DNA from: Ramlibacter albus
GTDB taxonomy: Bacteria > Pseudomonadota > Gammaproteobacteria > Burkholderiales > Burkholderiaceae_C
Direction: 5' to 3'
NCBI RefSeq assembly: GCF_014297445.1
Contig: NZ_JACORU010000007.1
Coordinates: 62,001-126,000 of the forward strand
Length of the DNA stretch: 64,000 nt
Shown here one piece after another: positions 55,601 through 63,003 of this stretch. The stretch's first letter is position 1; each line of letters begins with the position of its first letter. Made by a program: the position numbers and the translations under genes. Below the pieces are notes generated by a model. The model did not search any database and was not told the origin of the DNA. It saw only the letters and a list, made by a program, of their open reading frames with translations.

Positions 55601-55699
55601 GTGGTGGTGGCGGATGGCACGAGTTGCCGGCACCAGATCCACGACGGCGCGCAGCGCGATGCAATCCACGCCGCGGTGCTGCTGGCAGGGATGCTTTGA
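52646..55699 (+). CDS. Fused FAD/4Fe-4S dehydrogenase (GlcD-GlcF / D-2-hydroxyacid type)
   Basis: A 1017-residue membrane-associated dehydrogenase. The N-terminal half is the FAD-binding GlcD/DLD type (DIGRDLKVPIVPRGGGTSQC, SAQATLGGMAGNNSCGSRSI, LLVGSEGTLALTKSLKL, SGEHGDGLCRGEW). The C-terminal half has iron-sulfur cysteines in MCNNNGHCRKFDAGTMCPSY and CVSCKGCKRDCPTGVDMARM, and two CCG-type domains (LCCGRTY; SSCCGMAGSFGYE). It would oxidise glycolate, D-lactate or a similar 2-hydroxyacid and feed the respiratory chain. The neighbouring glyoxylate-type aminotransferase favours glycolate. Confidence 0.9.
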   Translation: MNARVPVSIAQGAGVYDKVSKVSNEVAGLLAQRLASETRGEVLFSVGDRGRYSTDASIYQVVPVGVFVPRSHEDTRIALDIGRDLKVPIVPRGGGTSQCGQTVGAGLVIDFSKHVRNVLSVDADNRTAEVEPGIVLDHLNAHLKKTGLWYPVDVSTSAQATLGGMAGNNSCGSRSIAYGNMVHNVLGIDAWTADGALHSFGRFEHATGKAREFGEEVQALAIQLAGDIDARWPKVMRRVAGYNLDIFRNQSVRPYTGDGGVNLAHLLVGSEGTLALTKSLKLQLAELPRAKALGVVNFPTFYKAMDSAQHIVRLDQGGDLTAVELVDRTMIELALQNPAFAPVVQGALIGRPDALLLVEFSGADKAALARQVQRLEQLMGDLGLPGSVVQLLDDASQKALWEVRKAGLNIMMSLKGDGKPVSFIEDCAVPLEHLAEYTDELTQVFRKHGTKGTWYAHASVGTLHVRPILDMRRGGAPKMRQIAEEASALVRKYKGAYSGEHGDGLCRGEWIQWQFGPKINEAFAHIKRMFDPGNLLCPQRIIDPPRMDDTRLMRFPPSYKVIPVTPALDWRAWDVQNDPATEKTTAPGTGGDPAQGFAKAVEMCNNNGHCRKFDAGTMCPSYRVTRDEKHLTRGRANTLRLAVSGQLGPEGLLHDEVREALDLCVSCKGCKRDCPTGVDMARMKVEWTHQDRKQNGWTLKDKLIARLPEYAATASRFAGVLNLRNRIPLLAKLGEAVTGFAAKRSLPEWQSRHFFNSGVAGASRDEVLAAAKPVVLFVDTFNGFFESENALAAFKVLQSAGYTVHVASKQGGDGKHLCCGRTYLSSGMVDEARTKARELVETMLPFAQRGIAIVGLEPSCLLTLRDEALALGLGTAAEQVSKQALLFEEFLAREAASGRLDGLKAKLKPLSQPLLVHGHCHQKAFGAISPVLEVLKLIPGAQPQLIESSCCGMAGSFGYEAKHLEVSMKMAELSLLPAVRAQPDAVVVADGTSCRHQIHDGAQRDAIHAAVLLAGML

Positions 55700-55702
55700 A
55701 CC

Positions 55703-56926
55703 TCACGCCGCCGGCGCGCCCCCGGGCGCGGCCGGATAGTCGTGGTGGAACTCGAACCACGGCCAATACTTTCCGGCCTTCACCAAGGCCGCCGCGTCCG
55801 CTTCGCCCATGAAACAGTCCAGTCCGGACCCGGCGAGCTCGGTCGGCTTGCCGACGACGAGGCGCACATGCATGACGGACCGGTTCGGATCGTAGAAGCG
55901 GATGACGTAGTCGCGCCGCAGCCTGCCTCCGTAGTGCCGCTCCTTGACTCGCAGCTGGAACCCCAGCAGGTGGTCGAACGTGGCCAACGGCACGTGGCGC
56001 ACCTGCCCGGGCTTCATCGCGTCAAGAAGCTCGGCCAATTTGTCGCCCAACTCCTTTGGGAGGAATCTGTCCGCGGCCATGTCGCTGCGCAGGCCGTCTG
56101 CATCCTTGCGTGCACGGTGCACATGCTTCGGCAGCTCCTTCTCGTCGCCGTACGGCGTGTAATCGAGGCGCCTGCGAGCGACGAAAGCTTCCACGCAGTC
56201 CACGAGCCACTGCATCGACATGTGGCGGCACGTGACGCGCTCGCCGGTCATCGCATCCTTGGTCGCGCAATTGAGGTTGATGGCCCCTACTCGCCTCTGG
56301 CGCTCGAGCAACGACTCTCCCGCCAGACGCTGGAAATCACAGGCCAGGGGAAGGTAAGCGACGCCGAGCAAGGGCGACTCGCCGTCGGGCGAGCCGTCCG
56401 GCCGGACGTACCTCACGGTCGATTTCAGCCTTGCTTGAAATTCCCCGGCAATGCCGCGCACTTCCACGAGCGTCGGCACGCGGACGTCGAGGCCTTCGCA
56501 CGCACGGGCCATGCCCGGCACGACATCGACCCTTTCCAGCGCAACCGGCCTGCGGCCGGGTGCGGGCGAACCCTGCAGCGCGGCGTAGTCGAGGACCTTT
56601 CCACCATCGGCCGGAACCGAGAGTTCGACATGCTTCAGGGTGTGGACGTGCTTCATCCCGCGCACGAGGCAGGGGTCCCCCGACAGCCAGGGGCCCAGCC
56701 GGAGGGACTGCAAGCCGCCTCGCCCGAAGCTCAGCGCATAGTCGCAAAGCGCCGCCCACGCCTCGGCCGGCATTGCGCGCACCGGGGCGAGCTCGTCGTA
56801 CGGCAGGTCCCCGAGGTCCAGGAGGATGCCGCCGCCATTGCCCGCAAGGCAATCGGCCAGGCGTGTCGCGCACGCCGGCACCGGCCGCGGCGGCGAGTGT
56901 GTCGAAGGCACACTTGCGCGCAGCAA
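55703..56926 (-). CDS. C-terminal fragment of a frame-broken leucine-rich, effector-like protein
   Basis: This frame opens at a TTG without a ribosome binding site and its first 20 residues look like out-of-frame sequence. From RLADCLAGNGGGILLDLGDL onward it reads like protein: a leucine-rich segment (LQSLRLGPWLSG, VHTLKHVELSVPADGGK), then a C-terminal domain with INLNCATKDAM, VTCRHMSMQWLVDCVEAF and DYVIRFYDPNRSVMHVRLVV. These last motifs recall the ShET2/EspL cysteine protease effectors by eye. It most likely continues the frame ending at 56981 by two frameshifts. Confidence 0.55.
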   Translation of the reverse strand: MLRASVPSTHSPPRPVPACATRLADCLAGNGGGILLDLGDLPYDELAPVRAMPAEAWAALCDYALSFGRGGLQSLRLGPWLSGDPCLVRGMKHVHTLKHVELSVPADGGKVLDYAALQGSPAPGRRPVALERVDVVPGMARACEGLDVRVPTLVEVRGIAGEFQARLKSTVRYVRPDGSPDGESPLLGVAYLPLACDFQRLAGESLLERQRRVGAINLNCATKDAMTGERVTCRHMSMQWLVDCVEAFVARRRLDYTPYGDEKELPKHVHRARKDADGLRSDMAADRFLPKELGDKLAELLDAMKPGQVRHVPLATFDHLLGFQLRVKERHYGGRLRRDYVIRFYDPNRSVMHVRLVVGKPTELAGSGLDCFMGEADAAALVKAGKYWPWFEFHHDYPAAPGGAPAA

Positions 56927-56980
56927 GCTGCTCCGGCGTGTCGGGCGGGCGCGGCGCCTGCAGCAGCGGGGCGCCGGGCC

Positions 56981-57649
56981 CTAGCCTGCGGCGCCGGACG
57001 ACCATCGAAACGGCAAGCGGATGCCACGGTCTGCCGACACTGAACTCGACTCGTTCGTCTCCTGCAAGTCGTCCAGCAAAACGTAGTTCTCCACCCCGAC
57101 CTTGAAACTGAGGCGTTCGAGCGTCGGCAACGCCCTCAGTTCGCGGGCAGGCGGCCCGCACCGGCAAACGCCCAGCTTCAGGGTGGCGATGCCTCGCGCG
57201 CCCTGTCGCTGCACCTGCTCCTGCAGCCACGCCCAGCCGACGGGCTTGATGCAACTGGTGAACCAGGCAGCGTCGCCCTCGAAGTCGGAGAGGTCCAGCA
57301 CAGGACCGTGCAGGCGCCGCAGCATCCGGTCAGCGATGCCGTCGTGCAGCGACTTGTCGACCGCTCCGACATTGGCGGCCGCAAGAAAGGCGGCGCGGTC
57401 CCCCGCGCTCGGCCACCCGCCGGCATCGGCCGGTCGCGGCGCCTCCTTGGACTCCACGGCCTCCGGCAGCGGCTCCTGCACCACGACTGTCAGGGGCAGC
57501 AACTCGGAGGACGCAACATGTACCTCTTGCGCAGCCGGGCGCGGCAGCGCGAGCGGCTCGCCCTCGCCGGACGGCAATTGAGCGGCGCCCACGGGTTTGT
57601 CGACATGACTCGCCGTTTTCCTGGATTTGCAGCAGCCAAGGAAGAACAT
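56981..57649 (-). CDS. N-terminal fragment of the same leucine-rich protein
   Basis: The fragment starts at an ATG with GGAG eight bases upstream: MFFLGCCKSRKTASHVDKPV. A Pro/Glu-rich disordered stretch follows, then a repeat unit (DGIADRMLRRLHGPVLDLSD, GIATLKLGVCRC, LPTLERLSFKVGVENYVLLD). The same pattern recurs in the next frame downstream, which supports one original gene of about 650 codons. The frame stops at a TAG (56981) just where an alternative frame continues sensibly (GAPLLQAPRPPDTPEQLAAR). Confidence 0.55.
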   Translation of the reverse strand: MFFLGCCKSRKTASHVDKPVGAAQLPSGEGEPLALPRPAAQEVHVASSELLPLTVVVQEPLPEAVESKEAPRPADAGGWPSAGDRAAFLAAANVGAVDKSLHDGIADRMLRRLHGPVLDLSDFEGDAAWFTSCIKPVGWAWLQEQVQRQGARGIATLKLGVCRCGPPARELRALPTLERLSFKVGVENYVLLDDLQETNESSSVSADRGIRLPFRWSSGAAG

Positions 57650-57741
57650 GTTCCGGTCTCCAGACGAATGTCCGCTTCGTGCCCGCCCGCGTTCATCTGT
57701 CCCGTGGCGAACGTCTCTGGCTCGGCAGCTGGATTTGGATG

Positions 57742-57787
57742 GCTTCTCATTATGGACATATTGATAGATTTGCCTATAATGAGAAGC
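57742..57787. promoter_or_regulatory. Long inverted repeat at the XRE/AbiEii promoter
   Basis: GCTTCTCATTAT (57742-57753) and ATAATGAGAAGC (57776-57787) are perfect inverted copies 22 bases apart. The right arm overlaps TATAAT (57775-57780) and ends one base before the antitoxin ATG. It is probably the binding site of the XRE antitoxin and may also affect the divergent leucine-rich gene. Confidence 0.75.
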
Positions 57788-57788
57788 A

Positions 57789-58265
57789 ATGCCAGCCACC
57801 TCTCCCGCCCTCGACACCGAAGCGCGCGCCGACCTCGGCAAGCTCGGTGAGCTCATCTCGCACCGCCGCAAGGCGCTGCGTGTCAGCGCCGTGGCGGCAG
57901 CCGAGTCGGCAGGCATGTCTCGCGTCACGCTGCACCGCATCGAGCACGGGGAGCCCGCCGTCACCATGGGCGCGTATCTCAACGCGCTGCACGTTCTCGG
58001 GCTGCAGTTGCAAGTGGTCGAGGCGGTCGGAACGCCGAAGCAACGGCAGGCTTCGGCCGAGGGTATGGTCCGCATCGATGACTACCCGCAGTTGCGCCAG
58101 CTTGCGTGGCAATTGCGCGAGGGCGCCGAAGTCACCGGCGAGGAGGCGCTCGCCATCTACGAGCGCAACTGGCGCCATGTCGACGAAGCCGCGCTCGAGG
58201 CGCACGAGCGCGAACTGATCGACTCGCTCGTGGCCAGGTACGGCAAGGGGCACCTGCTTGTTTGA
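57789..58265 (+). CDS. XRE family antitoxin of an AbiEii-type pair
   Basis: The 158-residue protein has a Cro/C1 helix-turn-helix: LISHRRKALRVSAVAAAESA, GMSRVTLHRIEHGEPAVTMG and AYLNALHVLGLQLQVVE. A separate C-terminal helical domain (QLRQLAWQLREGAEVTGEEA; YERNWRHVDEAALEAHEREL) is the usual partner-binding part in this type. It overlaps the nucleotidyltransferase gene by 8 bases. Start next to a TATAAT box suggests a leaderless or very short leader. Confidence 0.82.
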   Translation: MPATSPALDTEARADLGKLGELISHRRKALRVSAVAAAESAGMSRVTLHRIEHGEPAVTMGAYLNALHVLGLQLQVVEAVGTPKQRQASAEGMVRIDDYPQLRQLAWQLREGAEVTGEEALAIYERNWRHVDEAALEAHERELIDSLVARYGKGHLLV

Positions 58266-58974
58266 GCGCCCGCACCACCAGCGCATCGCGCTCGTGCTGC
58301 AGGCCCTCGATGCCGCGCGCCTCGCGCAGAACAGCTGCTACTTCGGCGGAGGTACGGCCATCGCGCTGCGCCACGGCGAGTTTCGCGAGTCGGTCGACAT
58401 CGACTTCCTGGTCTGCGAACTGGCCGGCTATCGTGCCTTGCGCCAACTCCTCACCGGGCCCGAGAGGTTCCGGGCCCTTGCGCGCGAGGGTGCATCCGAC
58501 ATGCTGAAGACGTTGCGTGAAGTGCGGGCGGACCAGTACGGGATCCGTGCATTGGTGGGCACGGAAACCACGGCGATCAAGTTCGAGATCGTGTTCGAAG
58601 CTCGTATCCGGCTCGACGCGCCCGGGCCCGCTGATCGCATCTGCGGTGTGGCCACCCTCACCCCGCTCGACATGGCCACGAGCAAGCTGCTCGCGAACTC
58701 GGACCGCTGGCTCGACGACGCCGCGAATTGCCGCGACGTGATCGATCTCGCGATGATGCGCCCCGGCCGCAAGCTGCTCGACGCGGCTTGCGCGAAGGCA
58801 CAAACGGCGTATGGCGAGTCGATCGTGCGGGACCTGCGGCGAGCGGTGGAGCGACTCGGCGACGAACCGCAGCGGCTCGGCAGGTGCATGCGGTTGCTGA
58901 AGATGGATGCGCCGCAGGCGCTGGTCTGGCAACGCATCAGGGCGCTCCTGCCGCGGGCAACACGCACGGGCTGA
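58258..58974 (+). CDS. AbiEii/AbiGii-type nucleotidyltransferase toxin
   Basis: The 238-residue protein has the nucleotidyltransferase signature CYFGGGTAIALRHGEFRESV followed by DIDFL, giving GG and DxD motifs near residues 29-49. LDMATSKLLANSDRWLDDAA and CRDVIDLAMM are typical of the AbiEii group. Characterised members transfer nucleotides to tRNA and halt growth. The TTG start has AAGGGG upstream and overlaps the antitoxin gene. Confidence 0.85.
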   Translation: MFERPHHQRIALVLQALDAARLAQNSCYFGGGTAIALRHGEFRESVDIDFLVCELAGYRALRQLLTGPERFRALAREGASDMLKTLREVRADQYGIRALVGTETTAIKFEIVFEARIRLDAPGPADRICGVATLTPLDMATSKLLANSDRWLDDAANCRDVIDLAMMRPGRKLLDAACAKAQTAYGESIVRDLRRAVERLGDEPQRLGRCMRLLKMDAPQALVWQRIRALLPRATRTG

Positions 58975-58997
58975 AACGGCTCATGCAGAATCGCGGC

Positions 58998-59453
58998 ATG
59001 CCCCCCACCATCCGCGCCGCCCTGCCCTCCGACGAGCCCGCGTGGCGGCGCATGTGGCGCGGCTACTGCGAGTTCTACCAAGCCGAGGTCGACCACGAGG
59101 TCACGAACCGCACCTGGCAGCGCATCCTCGATCCCGACTCCGCGGTGATGTGCATCGTGGCGGAGGTCGACGGGGCGGTGGTCGGCTTCGCCAATTGCGT
59201 GGTCCACGAGAACACGTGGGAGACGCAGCCGATCTGCTACCTCGAAGACCTCTTCGTGCTGCCCAACGCGCGCGGCCAGGGCGTCGGCGCGGCCCTCATC
59301 GAGTGGCTGCGCAACTCGATGCGCGCCGAAGGCTGGGCGCGCCTGTACTGGATGACGGCGGCGGACAACGCCACCGCGCGCAAGCTGTACGACCGCTTCA
59401 GCCGCGCGGACGGTTTCGTGCGGTACGTCGTGAAGGCCCCGCTGAACCGATGA
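58998..59453 (+). CDS. GNAT family N-acetyltransferase
   Basis: A 151-residue acetyltransferase with IRAALPSDEPAWRRMWRGYC, CYLEDLFVLPNARGQGVGAA as the acetyl-CoA strand and loop, and WMTAADNATARKLYDRF. The start at 58998 gives the family N-terminus; an ATG five codons earlier is possible. Its stop overlaps the sensor kinase start by 4 bases. Substrate unknown. Confidence 0.85.
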   Translation: MPPTIRAALPSDEPAWRRMWRGYCEFYQAEVDHEVTNRTWQRILDPDSAVMCIVAEVDGAVVGFANCVVHENTWETQPICYLEDLFVLPNARGQGVGAALIEWLRNSMRAEGWARLYWMTAADNATARKLYDRFSRADGFVRYVVKAPLNR

Positions 59454-61612
59454 AGCCGGCGCGGCCCATCCGCTACCGCCTCTTCCAGCTCGCCGCCAGC
59501 GGCCTCCTGCCGCTGCTGCTGTTCGCGGCCTTCGCCCTCCTGTGGCTCGCCCAGGACAGGCGCCAGCAAGCCGAGCGATCCGCAGTCGAAGTATCGCGCG
59601 CACTCGCGGCGGCCGTCGACGCGGAATTGAGGGCCACCGTTTCCGTGCTGGCCGCCGTTGCCGAGACCGACGAACTGCAGCAGGGCCGCCTCGAGCAGTT
59701 GCACGCGCTGGGTGTGCGCATCGTGGAGCAGCGCGACTGGCGCGCGATGGTGCTCGCCGACGCTAGCGGCAAGATCCTCTTCACCACCGCCCAGCCGCTG
59801 GCCACAGCGGACCTGCGCGCCGTGGAACCCGCCAGCCTGCGCCGCGCGATCGAGACGCGCGAGCCGGTGGTCGGCATCCTCGCGCAGGGCACGCAGGGGC
59901 ATGGCCCGGCCTTCGCGGTGCGCCTGCCCGTCGTGGTGGACAAGAAGGTCGCCTATGTGTTGACCGCGGTCGTGCCCACGGATGCCCTGCTCGCGCTGCT
60001 GCACCGGCAGAACGTGCCGGAGACCTGGGTCGTCGCGATCTTCGACCAGTCCGGCCAGCGCGTCGCGCGCACGCAGGAGAACGTGGTGCGCCGCCCTTCG
60101 CCCACGCTGCAGGCCCTGCTCGAATCGGGTGGCATGGAAGGCTCCGGCCCCACGCTCACGCTGGAGGACGTGCCGGTGTACACCGGCTTCGTGCGCCTTC
60201 GCACGTGGAACTGGGCGGTCGCTGTCGGCATCGCGCAGTCCGAGGTGGACGGCGCGTTGTGGCCTCTCGTCGCGGGCATGTTCGTGGGCGTGCTCATCGC
60301 GCTGGGTCTTGCGGCCTGGCTCGCGAACATCGCCGCGCTGCGCGTGGCGGCGCCGATCGACAAGCTCAAGGCAGCGGCCACCGCGATCGGTGAAGGCCAG
60401 CAGGTCGCGATCGAGCCGCTGGGCGTGGCGGAGCTCGACGACCTGGCCGCCGCGCTCGCGCAAGCCGCGGCCCAGCGCGACAAGGCGCAGCAGCAGGCCG
60501 AGGACGCCGCGCGCGCCAAGGACGAATTCCTCGCGGTGCTGGGCCACGAGTTGCGCAACCCGCTCGCACCCATCTCCAACGCGATGTGGCTGATGGAGCG
60601 CAAGGGCGACCCCGGCACGGCCGCCGAGCGCCGCATCATCGAGCGCCAGCTCGGCCACATGAAGCGCCTCGTCGACGACCTGCTCGACGTCTCGCGCATC
60701 ACCGGCAAGCGCCTCGCGATGCAGATGAAGCCGCTGCAGCCCGCGCGGCTGGTCACGCAGGCGGCCGAAACCGTGCGGCCGCTGCTGCACGAGCGCACGC
60801 TCGACGTGGCGATCGAGCCGACGGCCGCGCTCGCGTGGATCGAGGGCGACGAAGTGCGCATCGCCCAAGTGCTGAACAACCTGCTGGGCAATGCGATCAA
60901 GTTCACGCCCGTCGGCGGGCACATCGCGCTCGCCCTGCGGCTCGAGCGCGCGGGCGTCGCGATCGAGGTGCGCGACGACGGCCAGGGCATGGCACCCGAA
61001 GTGGCCGAGCACGCGTTCGACCTCTTCTACCAGGCGCCGCAGGAGTCGGACCGCGCGCGCGGCGGCCTCGGGCTCGGGCTGGCCATCGTGCGCAGCCTGG
61101 TGGAAATGCACGGCGGCAGCGTGCGCGGCGAAAGCGCGGGGCCCGGCCACGGCAGCCGCTTCACCGCGTGGTTCCCGCTGGTGCCGCACCCGACGGGCTC
61201 GGAGGAACCTGCCGCACCGAAAGCCAGGGCGGGCGAGGGCCGCGTGCTGCTTGTGGACGACAACGAGGACGCCGCGGACACCACCGGCGCCCTGCTCGAA
61301 GCGGCGGGTTACGAAGTGCACGTGATGTACGAGCCGCGGGGCGTGGTCGAAGAAGTGGCGGCCTTCGCGCCGGACACCGTGGTGCTGGACATCGGCCTGC
61401 CCGGCATGAGCGGCTACGAGCTGGCGCGGCGCCTGCGCGAAGCCGGCTACCGCGGGCGGCTGGTGGCGATGACGGGTTACGGCCGCGACAGCGACGTGGC
61501 GCAGGCGCTGGAAGCGAGCTTCGACGCCCACCTCACCAAACCGGTGTCCGCCGACGCGCTGCTGGCGACGCTGCGCCAAAAAAGAGGCCCCCTTGCGGGG
61601 GCCCTAGGTTAG
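59450..61612 (+). CDS. Hybrid sensor histidine kinase with receiver domain
   Basis: The 720-residue membrane kinase has a first helix (FQLAASGLLPLLLFAAFALL), a periplasmic sensor of dCache type up to about residue 270, a second helix (LVAGMFVGVLIALGLAAWLA), HAMP (VAAPIDKLKAAATAIGEGQQ), HisKA with phospho-histidine in FLAVLGHELRNPLAP, HATPase motifs (NNLLGNAIKFTP; GLGLGLAIVRSLVEMHGG) and a C-terminal receiver (LLVDDNEDAADTT, phospho-Asp in VVLDIGLPGMSG). No separate output regulator is adjacent except a MarR gene. The last ten codons run through a hairpin. Confidence 0.92.
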   Translation: MKPARPIRYRLFQLAASGLLPLLLFAAFALLWLAQDRRQQAERSAVEVSRALAAAVDAELRATVSVLAAVAETDELQQGRLEQLHALGVRIVEQRDWRAMVLADASGKILFTTAQPLATADLRAVEPASLRRAIETREPVVGILAQGTQGHGPAFAVRLPVVVDKKVAYVLTAVVPTDALLALLHRQNVPETWVVAIFDQSGQRVARTQENVVRRPSPTLQALLESGGMEGSGPTLTLEDVPVYTGFVRLRTWNWAVAVGIAQSEVDGALWPLVAGMFVGVLIALGLAAWLANIAALRVAAPIDKLKAAATAIGEGQQVAIEPLGVAELDDLAAALAQAAAQRDKAQQQAEDAARAKDEFLAVLGHELRNPLAPISNAMWLMERKGDPGTAAERRIIERQLGHMKRLVDDLLDVSRITGKRLAMQMKPLQPARLVTQAAETVRPLLHERTLDVAIEPTAALAWIEGDEVRIAQVLNNLLGNAIKFTPVGGHIALALRLERAGVAIEVRDDGQGMAPEVAEHAFDLFYQAPQESDRARGGLGLGLAIVRSLVEMHGGSVRGESAGPGHGSRFTAWFPLVPHPTGSEEPAAPKARAGEGRVLLVDDNEDAADTTGALLEAAGYEVHVMYEPRGVVEEVAAFAPDTVVLDIGLPGMSGYELARRLREAGYRGRLVAMTGYGRDSDVAQALEASFDAHLTKPVSADALLATLRQKRGPLAGALG
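61578..61603 (-). terminator. Minus-strand intrinsic terminator inside the kinase 3' end
   Basis: GGCCCCC (61586-61592) pairs with GGGGGCC (61597-61603) around a TTGC loop. Six A residues at 61578-61583 make a U-tract for minus-strand transcripts only. It would stop transcription coming from the right, antisense to the MarR gene. Confidence 0.7.
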
Positions 61613-61730
61613 GAGGAAGGGTCCTGAAAGAAGCCTCGCTTCTTTGCGGCGCCTCGAACCGCCGCAGGTGCAATTTATATATTTGTCCAAAGATTGGGGT
61701 TATGGATAACACCTAGACAGCCCCTTTATC

Positions 61731-62225
61731 ATGCCAAGGATGAGCACCCGCAAGCCCGAACCCGCCGCGCAGGACCCCGCCATCCGCGTGCTGCGCCGAT
61801 TCCGGCTGGTGTTCAACGCCATCAAGACGCACTTCAGGCAGGTTGAAAAGCACGCCGGCCTCGGCGGGGCACAGGTCTGGGCCCTGAGCGTCATCGCGCA
61901 GTCGCCCGGCATCGGCGTCGGTGAGCTGGCGCTGGCGATGGACATCCACCAGTCGACCGCGAGCAACCTCGTCCGTTCGCTCATCGAGCACGGTCTGGTG
62001 GTCACGGCCAAGGGCGGGAAGGACCGCCGCGCGGTGCAGTTGAGCGTGCTACCCGCGGGCACGAAGATCCTCAAGAAGGCGCCGATGCCGTTCGCGGGCG
62101 TCCTGCCGGGCGCCCTGCGCAGCCTGGATGCGGCCACGCTGGAGCGGCTGGAGCAGGACCTCGACAAGCTGATCGAGGTGCTGCACCCCGACAAGCGCGG
62201 GGCGAAGATCCCGTTGGCTGACTAG
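61731..62225 (+). CDS. MarR family transcriptional regulator
   Basis: A 164-residue regulator with the winged helix VWALSVIAQSPGIGVGELAL, AMDIHQSTASNLVRSLIEHG and GKDRRAVQLSVLPAG. The ligand is unknown. Two starts (61731, 61740) are possible. A small palindrome GTTATGGATAAC at 61699-61710 and an AT-rich CAATTTATATATTTG just upstream could be operators. Its stop is six bases from repeat copy C. Confidence 0.87.
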   Translation: MPRMSTRKPEPAAQDPAIRVLRRFRLVFNAIKTHFRQVEKHAGLGGAQVWALSVIAQSPGIGVGELALAMDIHQSTASNLVRSLIEHGLVVTAKGGKDRRAVQLSVLPAGTKILKKAPMPFAGVLPGALRSLDAATLERLEQDLDKLIEVLHPDKRGAKIPLAD

Positions 62226-62230
62226 GCTGC

Positions 62231-62308
62231 GTCGCGCCGCCGGGCCGCCCCAAGGCGCGACAGCCCCCTCGGGGGGCAGCGATCCTCGCGAAGCGGGGAG
62301 CGTGGGGG
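62231..62308 (-). repeat. Three-hairpin intergenic repeat, copy C
   Basis: Arms: 62231-62238 with 62254-62261 (GTCGCGCC/GGCGCGAC); a GCCCCC/GGGGGC hairpin with TCG loop; 62284-62289 with 62293-62298, loop GAA. The first stem differs from copies A and B on both sides and still pairs, while the 15-base loop is identical. It lies between the convergent MarR and DsbD_2/TauE-type genes. Confidence 0.85.
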
Positions 62309-62310
62309 CC

Positions 62311-63003
62311 CTATTGCGCGCACCACTGCGCGATGCGGTGCGACAAATCGATCCACAACGCGGCAACGGCCGTGAGCGCGAGCAGGAGCCCGGCCACGCG
62401 CGTGCCGCTGCCGTCGCGCAACCGGTTGGCGACAGCCTGCACCTTGCGCAGCACACCCGGCGCGATGCCGAGCGACAGGCCGCTGCCCAGCGCGAACAGC
62501 GCCATCGATGCTGCCCCTTCGAGCGCGCCGCCGGAGAGCGACGCGACGAGCAGCGCCGAATACAGCAGGCCGCAGGGCATGAAGGTCCACAGCGCACCGG
62601 TCGCGACGAGGCCGCCGCGCGCCTGCGCCATGGGCCGGATCTTGTCCCACACGCTGCGGCCCGCCGTTTCGACCCACGCAGGCTGCCGCGCGCGCGCGAG
62701 CAGCATCAGGCCCCACGCGAGCACCGCGAGGTGGAACAGCGTCCACACGGGTTGCAAGGCGGCGGTGTTCTTCGACAGGAGTGCGAACGAGTCGACGGCG
62801 AAGCCGGCAGCCGCGCCCGCAAGCGAATAACCGAGAAGGCGGCCGATGTGGAATTCGAGCTGCGGCGCACCGAGCCGTTCGCCACGGCGCACCACCTGCA
62901 CGCGCTGCACGAGCCCCCCGCAGGCAGCCCCGCACATCGCCACGCAATGCGGCCCCCCTGCCAGCCCCATCAGCAAGGCAGTGATCGCAAGCGCCGGGGA
63001 CAT
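62311..63003 (-). CDS. DsbD_2/TauE-SafE-type membrane protein
   Basis: The 230-residue protein has about six membrane helices, with GLAGGPHCVAMCGAACGG near the N-terminus and FMPCGLLYSALLVASLSGGA in the middle. The paired Cys and the MPCG motif are typical of the heavy-metal or thiol-related DsbD_2 group annotated as sulfite exporters. In many proteobacteria this gene sits beside hemN in cbb3 oxidase assembly clusters; here it follows hemN with TGATG overlap. A role in copper delivery to the oxidase is inference from that context. Confidence 0.82.
   Translation of the reverse strand: MSPALAITALLMGLAGGPHCVAMCGAACGGLVQRVQVVRRGERLGAPQLEFHIGRLLGYSLAGAAAGFAVDSFALLSKNTAALQPVWTLFHLAVLAWGLMLLARARQPAWVETAGRSVWDKIRPMAQARGGLVATGALWTFMPCGLLYSALLVASLSGGALEGAASMALFALGSGLSLGIAPGVLRKVQAVANRLRDGSGTRVAGLLLALTAVAALWIDLSHRIAQWCAQ

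Noticed and set aside
57650..57788. PIP/hrp-type promoter box ahead of the effector-like gene
   Set aside because: TTCG-type half sites are present but not at the required 15-base spacing, so no T3SS-type promoter is claimed. The same was true upstream of 20534.
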